Shown piece after piece: positions 11,805 to 24,301 of a DNA stretch of 64,000 nt. Below the pieces are notes generated by a model that was not told where the DNA came from, ran no database searches, and was given only the letters and a program-made list of their open reading frames with translations. Each line of letters begins with the position of its first letter. The stretch's first letter is position 1. The translations under genes and the position numbers were made by a program. This DNA is from Onthophagus taurus. Its lineage: Eukaryota > Arthropoda > Insecta > Coleoptera > Scarabaeidae. Location: NCBI RefSeq assembly GCF_036711975.1, contig NC_091966.1, forward strand, positions 15,569,501 to 15,633,500, written 5' to 3'.

Positions 11805-12696
11805 TTTTATTTATAAGAAAAGAAAGTTTTTTTATATTTCTCTGTTAATTATTACTAAAATAAGTAGTAACAAAAAAGTTGTGTCATAACAACGGCTAAC
11901 CTTCCTGAAAATTATAAATTTTGTGTTTTAAGACAGCTTTTAAAGCCCCTAAGGTGATCTATATTTTTAATACTCCATTATTGTGTAATATATAATGTTT
12001 TGTTGTTTATAATTTAAATATTTACTCTTAACCTTCAATGTAAAATGAAATTGAAACTGCAGAGAAAAATACAAATACATTAGATTCTTCATTTAATTTC
12101 TGGTTGATCTTATTTTCTTGTGTAAGTAAATCTAGTTATATTAGAATTTTTCTTAAAAATGTGTTACCCCACAATTACTTATTATTAATAACTACAATAA
12201 TACAATGTATGTTGAAACATGCCTTAGTTAAAAGCCTCTTAACCAGCTTATTAATATGAATTATAAATATGTAATATAACGTTATACTTAGAACTCAGTC
12301 AGTAAACCACCAATAAGCTGGCCTATTTAATTCTTGACGTGTGGTAAGTATCTTTGAATTATATTATAGATACATTTTATAATTAATAAATGTTATATAT
12401 AATTTTTTTGTTTTTACATTCAGCTTGGCTTGATATTTTTCTACTCCATAATCAAGATCATGAAATAATGTTGTTTTAATACATTAATTAATCTTATATC
12501 ACATTTTTATATCTTGCTGAATTTGTAAACCATTTATCTGCAGTTTACACTTTACTATTCACATTATTATCATCTGTAAATTAATCAATGTCATTGTTTT
12601 GGTGCATTCAAGAATTATAAAACAAGGAAAATGTCTTGCAACAAACTAAAGGGGACTAAAATAATTATTGAAGGGGAGTTTATGTTAGATAAGCAG
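11805..12696 (+). other. RagC 3' flank, no other gene seen
   Basis: AT-rich sequence following the RagC stop. An AATAAA lies at 12385-12390 but is rather far from the stop, and nearer signals are not canonical. Nothing else is recognised. Confidence 0.4.
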
Positions 12697-13269
12697 AATG
12701 GGGTCATACACGATTTTTTTTTATTATATTTTCTGAAAGTTTATATAAAAATATAGTTACCGTTATTTTTTTTTTTTTTATTTTCGAACAAAGTCATTGT
12801 TAAAAAAATTATTGAAAATTTATATACCCATTTGCGCTTTTAAAATTCCCGCGTTGATGACGTACGATTCTCACTTTTGCGTCCCCTGCTCCCCGCTCAA
12901 ATGCGAGAAAGAGATGAACGTCATTTAGGTTGTATTGAAAAGAGATAGAGTGTTTGTAGGTTATGTTTATTATGTTTTGTTCATGGATGTAATAGAGACA
13001 CTCTATTACATCCATGGTTTTATTTTGACACTGTCACACCGCAAGCGCTATCTAACGGACAATTTAACTTGTTTTAGGCAGTGCGGTTCCTACGTCACAG
13101 AAAAGCCGCGAAATTATTTCGTTTGAATATTTGCTATTTTTCACTTCAAATTAGGCAAAATATAAAATTGATCAAAATATTTCTTTTACTTTGTGTTCAT
13201 GCATATACTTGCATATATCGTTTGACATAAAAATTTTCTCTAAATTTAATAAGTGTGTATGACCCCATT
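12697..13269. mobile_element. 573-bp TIR element
   Basis: AATGGGGTCATACAC at the left is an exact inverted copy of GTGTATGACCCCATT at the right. The middle is non-coding and includes a perfect hairpin (12982-13016: 16-bp arms, 3-nt loop). The short open frames here sit on the hairpin and are not genes. The superfamily is not assigned. Confidence 0.65.
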
Positions 13270-14854
13270 ATTTTTGTCAATGTTTGGTAGATTTTTTATC
13301 AAACTCATTTGCTGTAATTCTGTCATTAACCATGTAAATGTTTGTTGTCTGCTGACCTGCGTGCATGAAGTATCGGGTTTGGTTCTTGATAGGAAACGCC
13401 TGGTATTGAAATTGAGCGAAACTTATTGATAATTGTGTTATCAAACATTTTTGAGGTAGTTTTATTAAAGATGCAGACTGATGCGAATTAGCCGCATCTG
13501 GTGAACCGCGTTGATATGTATAACATCGGGTTTAAGAATTTATCAGTTTGTGAAATTATTGTCCTTGGATCCAACATTCATCTATGTTTCAACAACATTT
13601 TATTTTGTTTATAAGTGCAACCCTAGTCCCCAATTCTTGTTGTTAATTTGAGTAAGCTATTTCTTAAACTGAATTTAATGTAGCTATTATGTCATCCTCA
13701 ATAAATTTTGCCTCCTCTTCGGTGTCCGAGTTTTGTAAATTGTTTATTTCCTAAACCAAAATAAAAGCATGTTTTAATAAAGGCTCCCCCTCATGGGGAG
13801 AGTGATTGTCTTAATTATAAGGGATAAAACAGCGTTGTGCATATTGATTTCATTGCTTCAGTTAAATCAATTTTGGTTATAATGGGTCTAACTCAATTGG
13901 TGCTTAATAGACTGTTTCTTGCTGGAGATGATGCGTTTCCACTTAATACCTTATGAAGCTAATAATTGAGCTCATATTACTCCATGCTCATTTTTCTGCA
14001 GAGATTATCCCACGATAATGGAGGACCAGAAATCGGATCATTACGGAAATAAGATTAAAGATTATTTAAAACACTTTTGCAACAAAGAGGGCGCACTTTT
14101 GCTTGATAATACAAGAATGTTTTTTTAAATATATTCACAAAAATATAGGTGTCCCTCAGAAGTGGCTCACCCCCATATTTTTTTTTTATTATTAGTGATA
14201 TAAGAAAACCATTTGGAATGCATAATTAGGCTGTTAAAACGAATTATTACATGAAATCATTGTCTTTGTACTTCCGGTTATACCGGATGTGAGTACTAAC
14301 TTCGCTATTTTTTTAAATCTATAACTTTTTTTTTTCATTTGGGTAGACAACATAATTTCACATAACTTTTACTTGAAAAATTTTTATGATCGCTTATAAT
14401 TTTTCAAAAAAAATTATTTTCGTTATTTTTTAACGTTTTAGTACCTTTGGAAAATGTATTACAACTTTTGACGCATAGTAGCTACGTTAATAGTATAAAC
14501 TACGCTATGTCCCTCTTGATTTGCTGTTTCTCGAGCAGTGATCACTGCTATGTAAATTAACACCGGCCTATCCGGCAATTTTTTAAATTCCGACCGGATA
14601 CCGGATTAAAAACCTATTACTTAGTACTCCATCATTCACAGGAATTAGTATCTCTTTTAGGTGTTGGACCTGCAGATAATAATCAAGTTCAACCCCAATA
14701 GGACATTTTTCATTGAATACAACTTTATTTATATCAGGTTTGTCTTGCAACCTCATTGTAACAATCCCAATACGATATCTAGTTTTCTTCTCTTCGCTTA
14801 TAATTTATCATCACATTCATTATTAACAAAATTGTCGCTGTTATCACTTTCTAT
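13270..14854. other. Gene-free AT-rich stretch leading into a satellite-bearing element
   Basis: No coding exon is supported. About 14560-14655 holds CCGGAT-rich sequence followed by AATTAGTATCTCTT. The same sequence reappears inverted at 33746-33840 next to the second satellite array, so it is an arm of the satellite-bearing element. Confidence 0.5.
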
Positions 14855-17335
14855 TATTAATTAAAGTATCCTCTTTTTAATGCAACCAACCGTTTTGAAA
14901 AATCACTTTCAGTTCTTGAGAAATACATTTTTGAAATGATCGCCAATTTTTTCGAATTTTGCAATTTTTGCCGATTAAGTTTTAAAAATTCGTATAAAAT
15001 CCATTTCTTGGAATATGAGTATGAAAATTTCTCAAAGTATTAATAAGAGTGTCCTCTTTCCAATGAACCAACACGTTTTGAAAAATAACTTTAGTTTTTG
15101 ATAAAATTTTCGATGTTGCAATTTTCATTGATAATTTTTAAAATTCGTTATAAAATTAATTTCTTGAAGGATCCTTGTGAAAATATCACCAATTATTAAT
15201 TAATGTATCCTCTTTTTAATGCAAAAAACCGTTTTCAAAAATCACTTTCAGTTCTTGAGAAATAAATTTTTAAAATGATCGCCAATTTTTTCGAATTTTG
15301 CAATTTTTGCCGATTAAGTTTTAAAAATCCGTATAAAATCCATTTCTTGGAATATGAGAATGAAAATTTCTCAAAGTATTAATAAGAGTGTCCTCTTTCC
15401 AATGAACCAACACGTTTTAAAAAATAATTTTTAGTTTTTGAGAAAACAATATTTGAAGTTTTGATAAAATTTTCGATGTTGCAATTTTCATCGATAACTT
15501 TAAAAATTCGCTATAAAATTCATTTGTTGAAGGATCCTTGTGGAAATATCACCAATTATTAATTGAAGTATCCTCTTTTTAATGCAACAAACCGTTTTGA
15601 AAAATCACTTTCCGTTTCTGAGAAATAACTTTTTGAAATGATCGACAATTTTTTTGAATTTTGCAATTTCCACGTATTAAGTTTTAAAAATTCGTATAAA
15701 ATCCATTTCTTGGAATATGAGTATGAAAATTTCTCAAAGTATTAATAAGAGTGTCCTCTTTCCAATGAACCAACACGTTTTAAAAAATAATTTTAGTTTT
15801 TGAGAAAACAATATTTGAAGTTTTGATAAAATTTTCGATGTTGCAATTTTCATCGATAACTTTAAAAATTCGCTATAAAATTCATTTGTTGAAGGATCCT
15901 TGTGACAAATATCACCAATTATTAATTGAAGTATCCTCTTTTTAATGCAACAAACCGTTTTGAAAAATCACTTTCCGTTTCTGAGAAATAACTTTTTGAA
16001 ATGATCGACAATTTTTTTGAATTTTGCAATTTCCACCTATTAAGTTTTAAAAATTCGTATAAAATCTATTTCTTGGAATATGAGTATGAAAATTTCTCAA
16101 AGTATTAATAAGAGTGTCCTCTTTCCAATGAACCAACACGTTTTAAAACATAATTTTTAGTTTTTGAGAAAACAATATTTGAAGTTTTGATAAAATTTTC
16201 GATGTTGCAATTTTCATCGATAACTTTAAAAATTCGCTATAAAATTCATTTGTTGAAGGATCCTTGTGACAAATATCACCAATTATTAATTGAAGTATCC
16301 TCTTTTTAATGCAACAAACCGTTTTGAAAAATCACTTTCCGTTTCTGAGAAATAACTTTTTGAAATGATCGACAATTTTTTTGAATTTTGCAATTTCCAC
16401 CTATTAAGTTTTAAAAATTCGTATAAAATCCATTTCTTGGAATATGAGTATGAAAATTTCTCAAAGTATTAATAAGAGTGTCCTCTTTCCAATGAACTAA
16501 CACGTTTTGAAAAATAACTTTTAGTTTTTGAGAAAACAATATTTGATATTTTGATGAAGTTTTCGATGTTGCAATTATCATCGATAATTTTCAAAATTCG
16601 CAATAAAATTAATTTCCTGAAGGATCCTTGTGGAAATATCACCAATTATTAATTAAAGTATCCTCTTTTTAATGCAACAAACCGTTTTGAAAAATCACTT
16701 TCCGTTTCTGAGAAATAACTTTTTGAAATGATCGACAATTTTTTTGAATTTTGCAATTTCCACCTATTAAGTTTTAAAAATTCGTATAAAATCCATTTCT
16801 TGGAATATGAGTATGAAAATTTCTCAAAGTATTAATAAGAGTGTCCTCTTTCCAATGAACCAACACGTTTTGAAAAATAACTTTTAGTTTTTGAGAAAAC
16901 AATATTTGATATTTTGATGAAGTTTTCGATGTTGCAATTATCATCGATAATTTTCAAAATTCGCAATAAAATTAATTTCCTGAAGGATCCTTGTGGAAAT
17001 ATCACCAATTATTAATTAAAGTATCCTCTTTTTAATGCAACAAACCGTTTTGAAAAATCACTTTCCGTTTTTGAGAAATAACTTTTTGAAAAGATCGAAA
17101 ATTTTTTCGAATTTTGCAATTTCCGCCTATCAAGTTTTAAAAATTCGTATAAACTCCATTTTTTGGAATATGAGTTTGAAAATTTCCCAAAGTGTTAATA
17201 AAAGTGTCCTCTTTCCAATGAACCAACCCGTTTTGAAAAATAACTTTTAGTTTTTGAGAAAACAATATTTGAAGTTTTGATAACTTTCAAAATTCGTTAT
17301 AAAATTCATTTCCTGAAGGATCCTTGTGGAAAATT
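14855..17335 (+). repeat. Tandem array of a 363-bp dimeric repeat, ~6.8 copies
   Basis: The marker GTATCCTCTTTTTAATGCAA recurs at about 14867, 15205, 15568, 15931, 16295, 16658 and 17021, a period of 363 bp (first unit 338). Each unit has two diverged halves of about 180 bp, marked by GTATCCTCTTTTTAATGCAA and GTGTCCTCTTTCCAATGAAC, so it is a higher-order dimer. The short ORFs inside are incidental. Inverted copies of the same repeat fill 32340-33745. Confidence 0.95.
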
Positions 17336-17497
17336 CATTTTGTATATTGGATCCAAATAAGTTGACATATCTTATGAGCTTTCTTATTAATTTTATTTTT
17401 ATTCAAATATCGCAGTAATGTGGCAATGTAGGGTATCACTTCAGAAATGCACCAGAAGTTATAACCATAATGGCCGGATAGATATGCTGGATATCTG

Positions 17498-20400
17498 ACT
17501 GGTGTGAAGTTATCCATAAATCCCAGCAATAAACTTAAAACATTAATAATTCCGTAACCAATACGATTTGGGTAACCAAATTTCACACACAGGTCACTCT
17601 TACCCTCAAGAATAGCTAACCACCCCCATTTGGTAAAAAAAAAATTTTTCAACCCTCACCCCCGAAAAAGGGATGTTTTCGCCCTGATGGACACCTTCGA
17701 ATTAAACGAAATTCTACCACATAATAGAACACACTTCTAAGTATTTTTATCAATTTTCAAAACACCGTAAGCCCTAACGGTTTTCGAGAAAAAAAATCAG
17801 TATTATAAACCGCGGATGGGACTTTAGGGGTGAATTTGACCCCGTTGGGCACCTTCAAAATTGATGAAATTTTATTATGATTGAGAAGATGCCTTTAGCA
17901 ATTGAAATCAACCATCCAAACACCGTAAGGTATAACGGTTTCCGAGAAAAAAAATGTGTTATTAGACACTATAGGTACACAGCGCGGCGCGGACTTTGGG
18001 GGTGAATTTGACCCCGTTGGGCACCTCCAAAATTGACGAAATTTTAGGATGATTTAGAGGATGCCTTTAGCGATTGAAATCAACCATCCAAACACTGTAA
18101 GGTATAACGGTTTCCGAGAAAAAAAATTTGTTATTAGACACTATAGGTACACAGCGCGGCGCGGACTTTGGGGGTGAATTTGACCCCGTTGGGCACCTCC
18201 AAAATTGACGAAATTTTAGGATGATTTAGAGGATGCCTTTAGCGATTGAAATCAACCATCCAAACACCGTAAGGTATTACGGTTTCCGAGAAAAAAAATG
18301 TGTTATTAGACACAATAGGTACACAGCGCGGCGCGGACTTTGGGGGTGAATTTGACCTCGTTGGGCACCTCCAAAATTGACGAAATTTTAGGATGATTTA
18401 GAGGATGCCTTTAGCAATTGAAATCAACCATCCAAACACTGTAAGGTATAACGGTTTCCGAGAAAAAAAATTTGTTATTAGACACTATAGGTACACAGCG
18501 CGGCGCGGACTTTGGGGGTGAATTTGACCCCGTTGGGCACCTCCAAAATTGACGAAATTTTAGGATGATTTAGAGGATGCCTTTAGCGATTGAAATCAAC
18601 CATCTAAACACCGTAAGGTATTACGGTTTCCCAGAAAAAAAATTTGTTATTCGACGCTATAGGTACACAGCGCGGCGCGGACTTTGGGGGTGAATTTGAC
18701 CCCGTTGGGCACCTTCAAAATTGATGAAATTTTAGGATGATTTAGAGGATGCCTTTAGCAATTGAAATCAACCATCCAAACACCGTAAGGTATAACGGTT
18801 TCCGAGAAAAAAAATGTGTTATTAGACACTATAGGTACACAGCGCGGCGCGGACTTTGGGGGTGAATTTGACCCCGTTGGGCACCTCCAAAATTGATGAA
18901 ATTTTAGGATGATTTGGAGGGTGGACTTTTGATAGAAAAAGAACTTTTGATAGAGAAAGAAATTTATTATATTAATGGTCTGTTTTACTTATAATTAAAT
19001 TGTGTAATGGATTGAGAATATGATTATAATTACTTGCTACCGCGTTCCAGACCGTTTCCAACCCTTGTTCATTTAAGTAAATGCCATCCCTGTGTAGAAA
19101 TTTGTATTAAATACATAAGAAAAGAAACATTTTTACGTTTTGCTACCCTTCCATCATGGTTCTGTTAACAATTGCTTCAATGTCGGTACAATTGATTTGC
19201 TTTTCAGCACAAAACCGTCGAATGTAATGATTGATTTCCTATAAAGGCATGGAGAGTATTTATTTATAGCATGACAGAGAAGTTATAATATCTTACGTTC
19301 ACAGACTCGAAGTTTTTGCAGGGAGGAATTGTGCAAATTTGTATTCCTTTAGGATTTAAGGAAAGAAGGAAGCGGAAGAGGTGAGAATATTGGGACTTCA
19401 GTTGGGATGGTGATGTTTTATGGAGTATATCTTTAGTTCTTATCATTATAACGATATGACGTTCAACAATATCTCCACAAAACCAAGGGTAACATGTTTT
19501 TGGAATACACTTTGCGCGCCGCAAAAGTTTTGTATTGTTTGACCGCCTACTGCTAAGTCGAGGAAATATTTTCCGTTGCTTGACTGTTTTGGTTGTCGTC
19601 CTAAAATATATCCCATTAGTAGGAATTAATTTCACATCTGTTAGAACAAATACTTTGTAGTTAGTTCTAGTACGTAGCATTCGGCAAAAATTACTATCGC
19701 CCAAAAACAGTAATTTCGTCGACATCTTCACTGGTCACTGGTTTTAACAAGAGATAACTAGAACAGCTGATCTTTGCAATAGCTGAGGAATCTTTATATA
19801 TTATAAGTTTACTCCTCACCCTTCTGGCAAAATCTAAAAAATGTGTGTGACGCTCTAAAACAACACCGAATATCGAAATATGGACATATTTTTTCCTTAA
19901 TACCTGCGCCTTTTGTAACTGCACGTGGCGGAGTTCTTACCCTTTGCCAGTAACGACTAAAAGCCCATAAAACTACAAAATGCCTTTCTTAACAAAATTT
20001 ATTTTTTCTATGAAATATTAAGAGTTTCGCAGTTTTCATAATCTATTAAAATCGCTAAAGGCATCTACTATCTGCTCTACATACGTGTACAATTTAATAA
20101 CGAAATTGTTTCTCTGAAGCCGTGGTCGGTGTTTGGATGGTCGATTTAAATTGCTAAAGGCATCCTCTAAATCATCCTAAAATTTCATCAATTTTGGAGG
20201 TGCCCAACGGGGTCAAATTCACCCCCAAAGTCCGCGCCGCGCTGTATACCTATAGTGTCTAATAACACATTTTTTTTCTCGGAAACCGTAATACCTTACG
20301 GTGTTTGGATGGTTGATTTCAATCGCTAAAGGCATCCTCTAAATCATCCTAAAGTTTCGTCAATTTTGGAGGTGCCCAACGGGGTCAAATTCACCCCCAA

Positions 20401-20884
20401 TGTCCGCGCCGCGCTGTGTACCTATAGTGTCTAATAACACATTTTTTTTCTCGGAAACCGTAATACCTTACGGTGTTTGGATGGTTGATTTCAATCGCTA
20501 AAGGCATCCTCTAAATCATCCTAAAATTTCGTCAATTTTGGAGGTGCCCAACGGGGTCAAATTCACCCCGAAAGTCCCATCCGCGGTTTATAATACTGAT
20601 TTTTTTTCTCGAAAACCGTTAAGGCTTACGGTGTTTTGAAAATTGATAAAAATACTTAGAAGTGTGTTCTATTATGTGGTAGAATTTCGTTTAATTCGAA
20701 GGTGCCCATCCCTTTTTCGGGGGTGAGGGTTGAAAAATTTTTTTTTTACCAAATGGGGGTGGTTAGCTGTTCTTGAGGGTAAGAGTGACCTGTGTGTGAA
20801 ATTTGGTTACCCAAATCGTATTGGTTACGGAATTATTAATGTTTTAAGTTTATTGCTGGGATTTATGGATAACTTCACACCAGT
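17498..20884. mobile_element. Foldback/MULE-like element 2 with 9-bp target duplication
   Basis: Termini ACTGGTGTGAAGTTATCC (left) and its reverse complement (right) are flanked by GGATATCTG at 17489-17497 and 20885-20893. Each arm has a unique outer part of about 190 bp and then tandem subrepeats. The left arm has seven units at a 172-bp period (17841 to 18873) and the right arm three (20205 to 20550). A unit includes ACAGCGCGGCGCGGACTTTG and a CGGTTTCCGAG stretch. The ORFs at 17335-17652 (-) and 20730-20984 (+) share an N-terminus only because both read the inverted arms. The centre (18925-20110) carries the SGNH-like ORF. Confidence 0.9.
18957..19924 (-). pseudogene. Decayed SGNH/GDSL-hydrolase-like ORF in foldback 2
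   Basis: Read on the minus strand. An N-terminal part (KKYVHISIFGVVLERHTHFL and SSYLLLKPVTSEDVDEI) runs by frameshift into TKLLFLGDSNFCRML, which resembles SGNH block I with the GDS serine. HIVIMIRTKDIL follows, placed like block III (normally I-G-T-N-D) but with Gly to Arg and Asn to Lys. Then come QLKSQYSHLFRFLLSLNPKG, ICTIPPCKNFESVNVRYYNF, RRFCAEKQINCTDIEAIVN and HRDGIYLNEQGLETVWNAV. The last resembles block V, with Asp kept and His apparently replaced by Tyr. The order and spacing fit an SGNH/OSK-like fold. Two catalytic-block losses plus stops indicate a dead copy. Its role in the element is unknown. Confidence 0.6.
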
Positions 20885-20893
20885 GGATATCTG

Positions 20894-21885
20894 GCTTTTC
20901 GCAAAATTACTATCCGTTCCATCACTAGTTTATAACATTTCGAGTTCTATATCTTCGAGAACTGTAAAGGCAGAAAGATGTTGAGTTATGATTTTCTAAA
21001 TTACACCAATTTAATGCAAAAAGTCTAATTTGTATGTACAACACTACAATAATTAGAAATAATACTCATTTCTTTACAAATCTTATTTGCATTCCGATGA
21101 AAATTTCAATTTTAGTATTCCTTCCGCTTTGCACTTAAATATGACCAATGAATGCGGATAGAATATATAACCATCAACCATTTTTGAAAGTGTTATTTCA
21201 AATAACTTTGAAATAACACTTACAAGATAATAGGGAACAAATATGATTCATCGCATTTTCTAAATCAAGGATATTTACTATTATCATTCAAAAAAATTAT
21301 AAAAGAATCATCATCAACAATAACTATTACGTCTATAAATAAACAACTTATGACGTAGCAAAGAAAATATTTACTACATCATCATTCACAAATGAATTCG
21401 CTACGTAATTAATTCCTTCTAGAACTCACTACTTTTTTAATATTATTTATTATCAGTATATTCCGTTAAAAAAGCATACAGGAACAAGATTAGCTGCAAC
21501 GCCTAATTTCGAATAATCAAGCACTGATAAGGTTTAAACAGGAAGATATCGTTTTCGTTAATTAAATCTCATGTAATCTGTTTAAAGTTAATAAGTTCAT
21601 TGTTGTTACGGGCCTGATTCAAAGTCCTTGGCCCGTCACGGTATTCTAATGACGATGATGATGAGTAATCCAATACGACCACAATATACCTGTCTCTTTT
21701 ACACTAAGCAAAAATGGTAGTTTTTACAAATTTATTTACGACGATTTTACGAAATACAACTACGTTGTATAAAAAATCGTACTAAAATCACTTCTTGTCC
21801 TCTTTCTATCTCATTCCTTTTCTCTCGAAGAAAACGAACAGAAAGTTGCGACCGGCACTGCGCACACGTTAAAAGACACGTAGTG
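20894..21885. other. Upstream region of the DM9/FAMeT-like gene
   Basis: Starts with the rest of the element into which foldback 2 inserted (ends CCGTTCCATCACTA, 20914-20927). At 21188-21221 a perfect hairpin has 15-bp arms (AAGTGTTATTTCAAA) and a 4-nt loop. No coding exon is seen. Confidence 0.5.
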
Positions 21886-21925
21886 TATTTATAGTAACAG
21901 ACAGTAAAGCCGGCATATCGTCAGT
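21886..21925 (+). promoter_or_regulatory. Candidate core promoter (TATA plus initiator)
   Basis: TATTTATAG (about 21886-21893) lies some 33 bp before TCAGT (21921-21925), which fits the arthropod initiator consensus TCAGT. This would start the leader about 80 bp before the ATG at 22004. The sites are seen directly, and their use is inferred. Confidence 0.5.
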
Positions 21926-22003
21926 ATTTTCATTAAAGTTGAACGCTCAACTAATAGTGAATTTTGTACATCCTTTTGATAACGTCGAAGAAAATTCAAC
22001 ACA

Positions 22004-24301
22004 ATGGCTAGACCTATTGGTGAGTTTATATAATTTTAAGATTTAATTTTAGAATTTGTGCCACTTTTTTTGGTATGGATAATTTTTCTCGGTTTTTGAA
22101 TAATAAAAATAGATTTTGGGTAATTTTTGGGATAGCCATTCAAATTTTTGTATCATCTTTTAAGAAATAAATTCAAAATAATATAATATTCCATATTTTA
22201 GTCACGCCCTGTAACGCTTGAAATAATTACCAGAAACTATTTTTAGCTATTGTATCATCGGCATGTTGCAGTTAGATGATTCGTTTTGGCGCAGATTTTT
22301 TTTGTTCATTTTTTATTCCTCAACCTTTTTCAAAGGCATCCTTTTTTTAACATTCCACAAACAACATTTCATTCTATAATTTATTCCATCTAATCCCCTC
22401 AAATTCTTTTCCTCAGATCCTTTCAATAACCGCAAACTTAAAATCGATGAAGTAGATTTAGGTTGTCCTACTTTCTCCAATACCGTAATTTTAGCCCAAA
22501 TTCTTTCCGCTCTATCACAGCCAGTTCTTTTTAATCCGTTTTTCTTAGATTCCAAAATTTGTGTAAATCAAAAAATAAACATTATCATTAATTGACCTCT
22601 ATCACTGCTAATACAGGAGGCTTGAAGGAGGTAATCTAAATTCAAGGCTAAAACCGTATTTTGTTATTACGCAATAAATCGTGTATTTTGCACGTCTTTG
22701 ACTTAATAAACAAAATGCTTTTTAACGCGATAATTAATTTTTATGATTTTCACGTTGTTGTTGATCGACCGAAAAGGTGGGAATAATTACAAATACAAAT
22801 GTTAAGGCACTTATTCAGGTCAAGGCGAAAATTGCTAGGAAATATCTAACGTTGACGTCACCTCTTTTTATACCTATCAGTTAACATTAAAACTGTGGTT
22901 TGCGATAAGTTGCGTGATACCAGTAATAAAATATTAGTATTAGTCATAGCTTTTTTTACTGCTAAAAATGATATGTTAATTGAGTTAAATCACTTAAACG
23001 AACTATGACCTCTGAACGAAAAATATGATAAATTTGTTGTTGTGTGGGATTAAGAAGTTCTAAATTTATTTTTGGATTCATTCTGCTTTCCAGAATCAGT
23101 GGATTATAGCGACACTTAGCAACAAAGAACTGTAAAATTAGTTTCTAAGAACTAACCTCAAATAAGTGAAAGAATTCATATTGTCACAACTTGTTCATTT
23201 TTCTCAGTACTTTCTAAAATTTCCTAATTTTCGTCCTACTTTCCCCTATTCATTTAGAATCAAAAACCTTAACTTCCTTAATTATTTCCGTTTCCACATT
23301 AAAAAGAAATTTTTTTTGTACAAACCTACAAAACAATGCAATGCCAACAGCATAAATCTCAAAATAAAGTTTCACCACATTTTATCTTTCCAAAAATTAA
23401 TATTATTTTATTTACTTTATTTATTTAATATTTTCTAGAACTTAGTACTGAAGACAAATTGGAATACAACTTCCTTCCCAACAGCGGTGGTTTCTTGCAA
23501 TTCCGAGTTCGTGCCCCTCATGATGCCCACATTGCACTCTGTGGTCAAGCGGCGGAATGTGATCCAATGTACGAAGTGTTCATCGGAGGATGGGAAAATT
23601 CAAAATCAGTAATCCGCAAAAATCGCGCCAAACCCGACGTTGCCGAAGCGTCAACTCCAGGAATTTTAAACGGCAATGAATTCCGTGGATTTTGGATCCG
23701 TTGGTCTAACGGAACCATAACCGTCGGACAAGAAGGATCTGATGCTCCATTCCTTAATTGGAGTGATAGCGAATTGGTTCCAATTAATTATGTTGGTGTA
23801 TGTACTGGATGGGGAGCAAGTGGAAATTGGATTGTTGAACAAGCTTCTCCTAGTGCTCCTTCAATGGGTGCTTGTGGTACCGCTTGTTGGGTTCAAGCTT
23901 CTGGCGGACACGTTCCAGCAAATGCTTTTGCTGGTGGTGAAGAAAATGGGGAACCAATGTTTGTTATCAGATCCCAATTTGAAGGTGGATTAATTCCTGG
24001 AAAACTTCTCAGCTCTCACGGCGTCGCTTATGTACCGTGGGGAGGTACTGAAAATCCTTGCAATAGCTACGAAGTTTTAACCGATTTTAATGGCAGCTGG
24101 ATAACTTGCTCTGGTAGCAACATTCCACCGAACGCACTTCCCGCTGGACAAAGTGAAGACGGGGAACCATTGTACGTTGGAAGAGTCGTTAATGACGGTT
24201 CTATGACCGTTGGTAAAGTTCACGGCAGCCATGGAGTTTGTTACATACCTTTTGGTGGACAAGAAATGGGATTCAATGACTACGAAATCCTCGTCTCTTA
24301 A
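22004..24301 (+). CDS. Farnesoic acid O-methyltransferase-like / DM9-repeat protein
   Basis: Two coding exons: 22004-22019 (five codons plus one base) and 23439-24301. They join in phase as MARPI-ELSTEDKLEYNF, giving 292 aa. The N-terminal half (about 10-140) has the FAMeT-type domain: LQFRVRAPHDAHIALCG, YEVFIGGWENSKSVIR and FRGFWIRWSNGTITVG. The C-terminal half has two DM9 repeats, each with a W-V/I-x-C/A start, the N-A-x-x-A/P-G-G pattern and a G-x-H-G-V-x-Y-I/V-P-W/F-G-G end. Insect proteins of this layout are annotated as FAMeT-like, but methyltransferase activity is doubtful for the family, and DM9 domains elsewhere act as carbohydrate-binding modules. There is no signal peptide. Intron 1 is 1.4 kb with no recognised transposon ORF. 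AATAAA sites lie at 24390-24395 and 24584-24589. Confidence 0.93.

Noticed and set aside
14855-17335. Regular repeats considered as CRISPR or rDNA spacer
   Set aside because: Units are contiguous 363-bp dimers without spacers or rRNA sequence, in a eukaryotic setting.
17335-17652. 105-codon minus-strand ORF sharing its first 50 residues with a plus-strand ORF at 20730
   Set aside because: The shared part is the inverted outer arm of foldback 2, and the rest reads into different flanks, so it is not a conserved gene.
23166-23438. 90-codon ORF just before DM9/FAMeT exon 2
   Set aside because: Phe/Leu-rich intron sequence running into the splice acceptor, not in a conserved frame.
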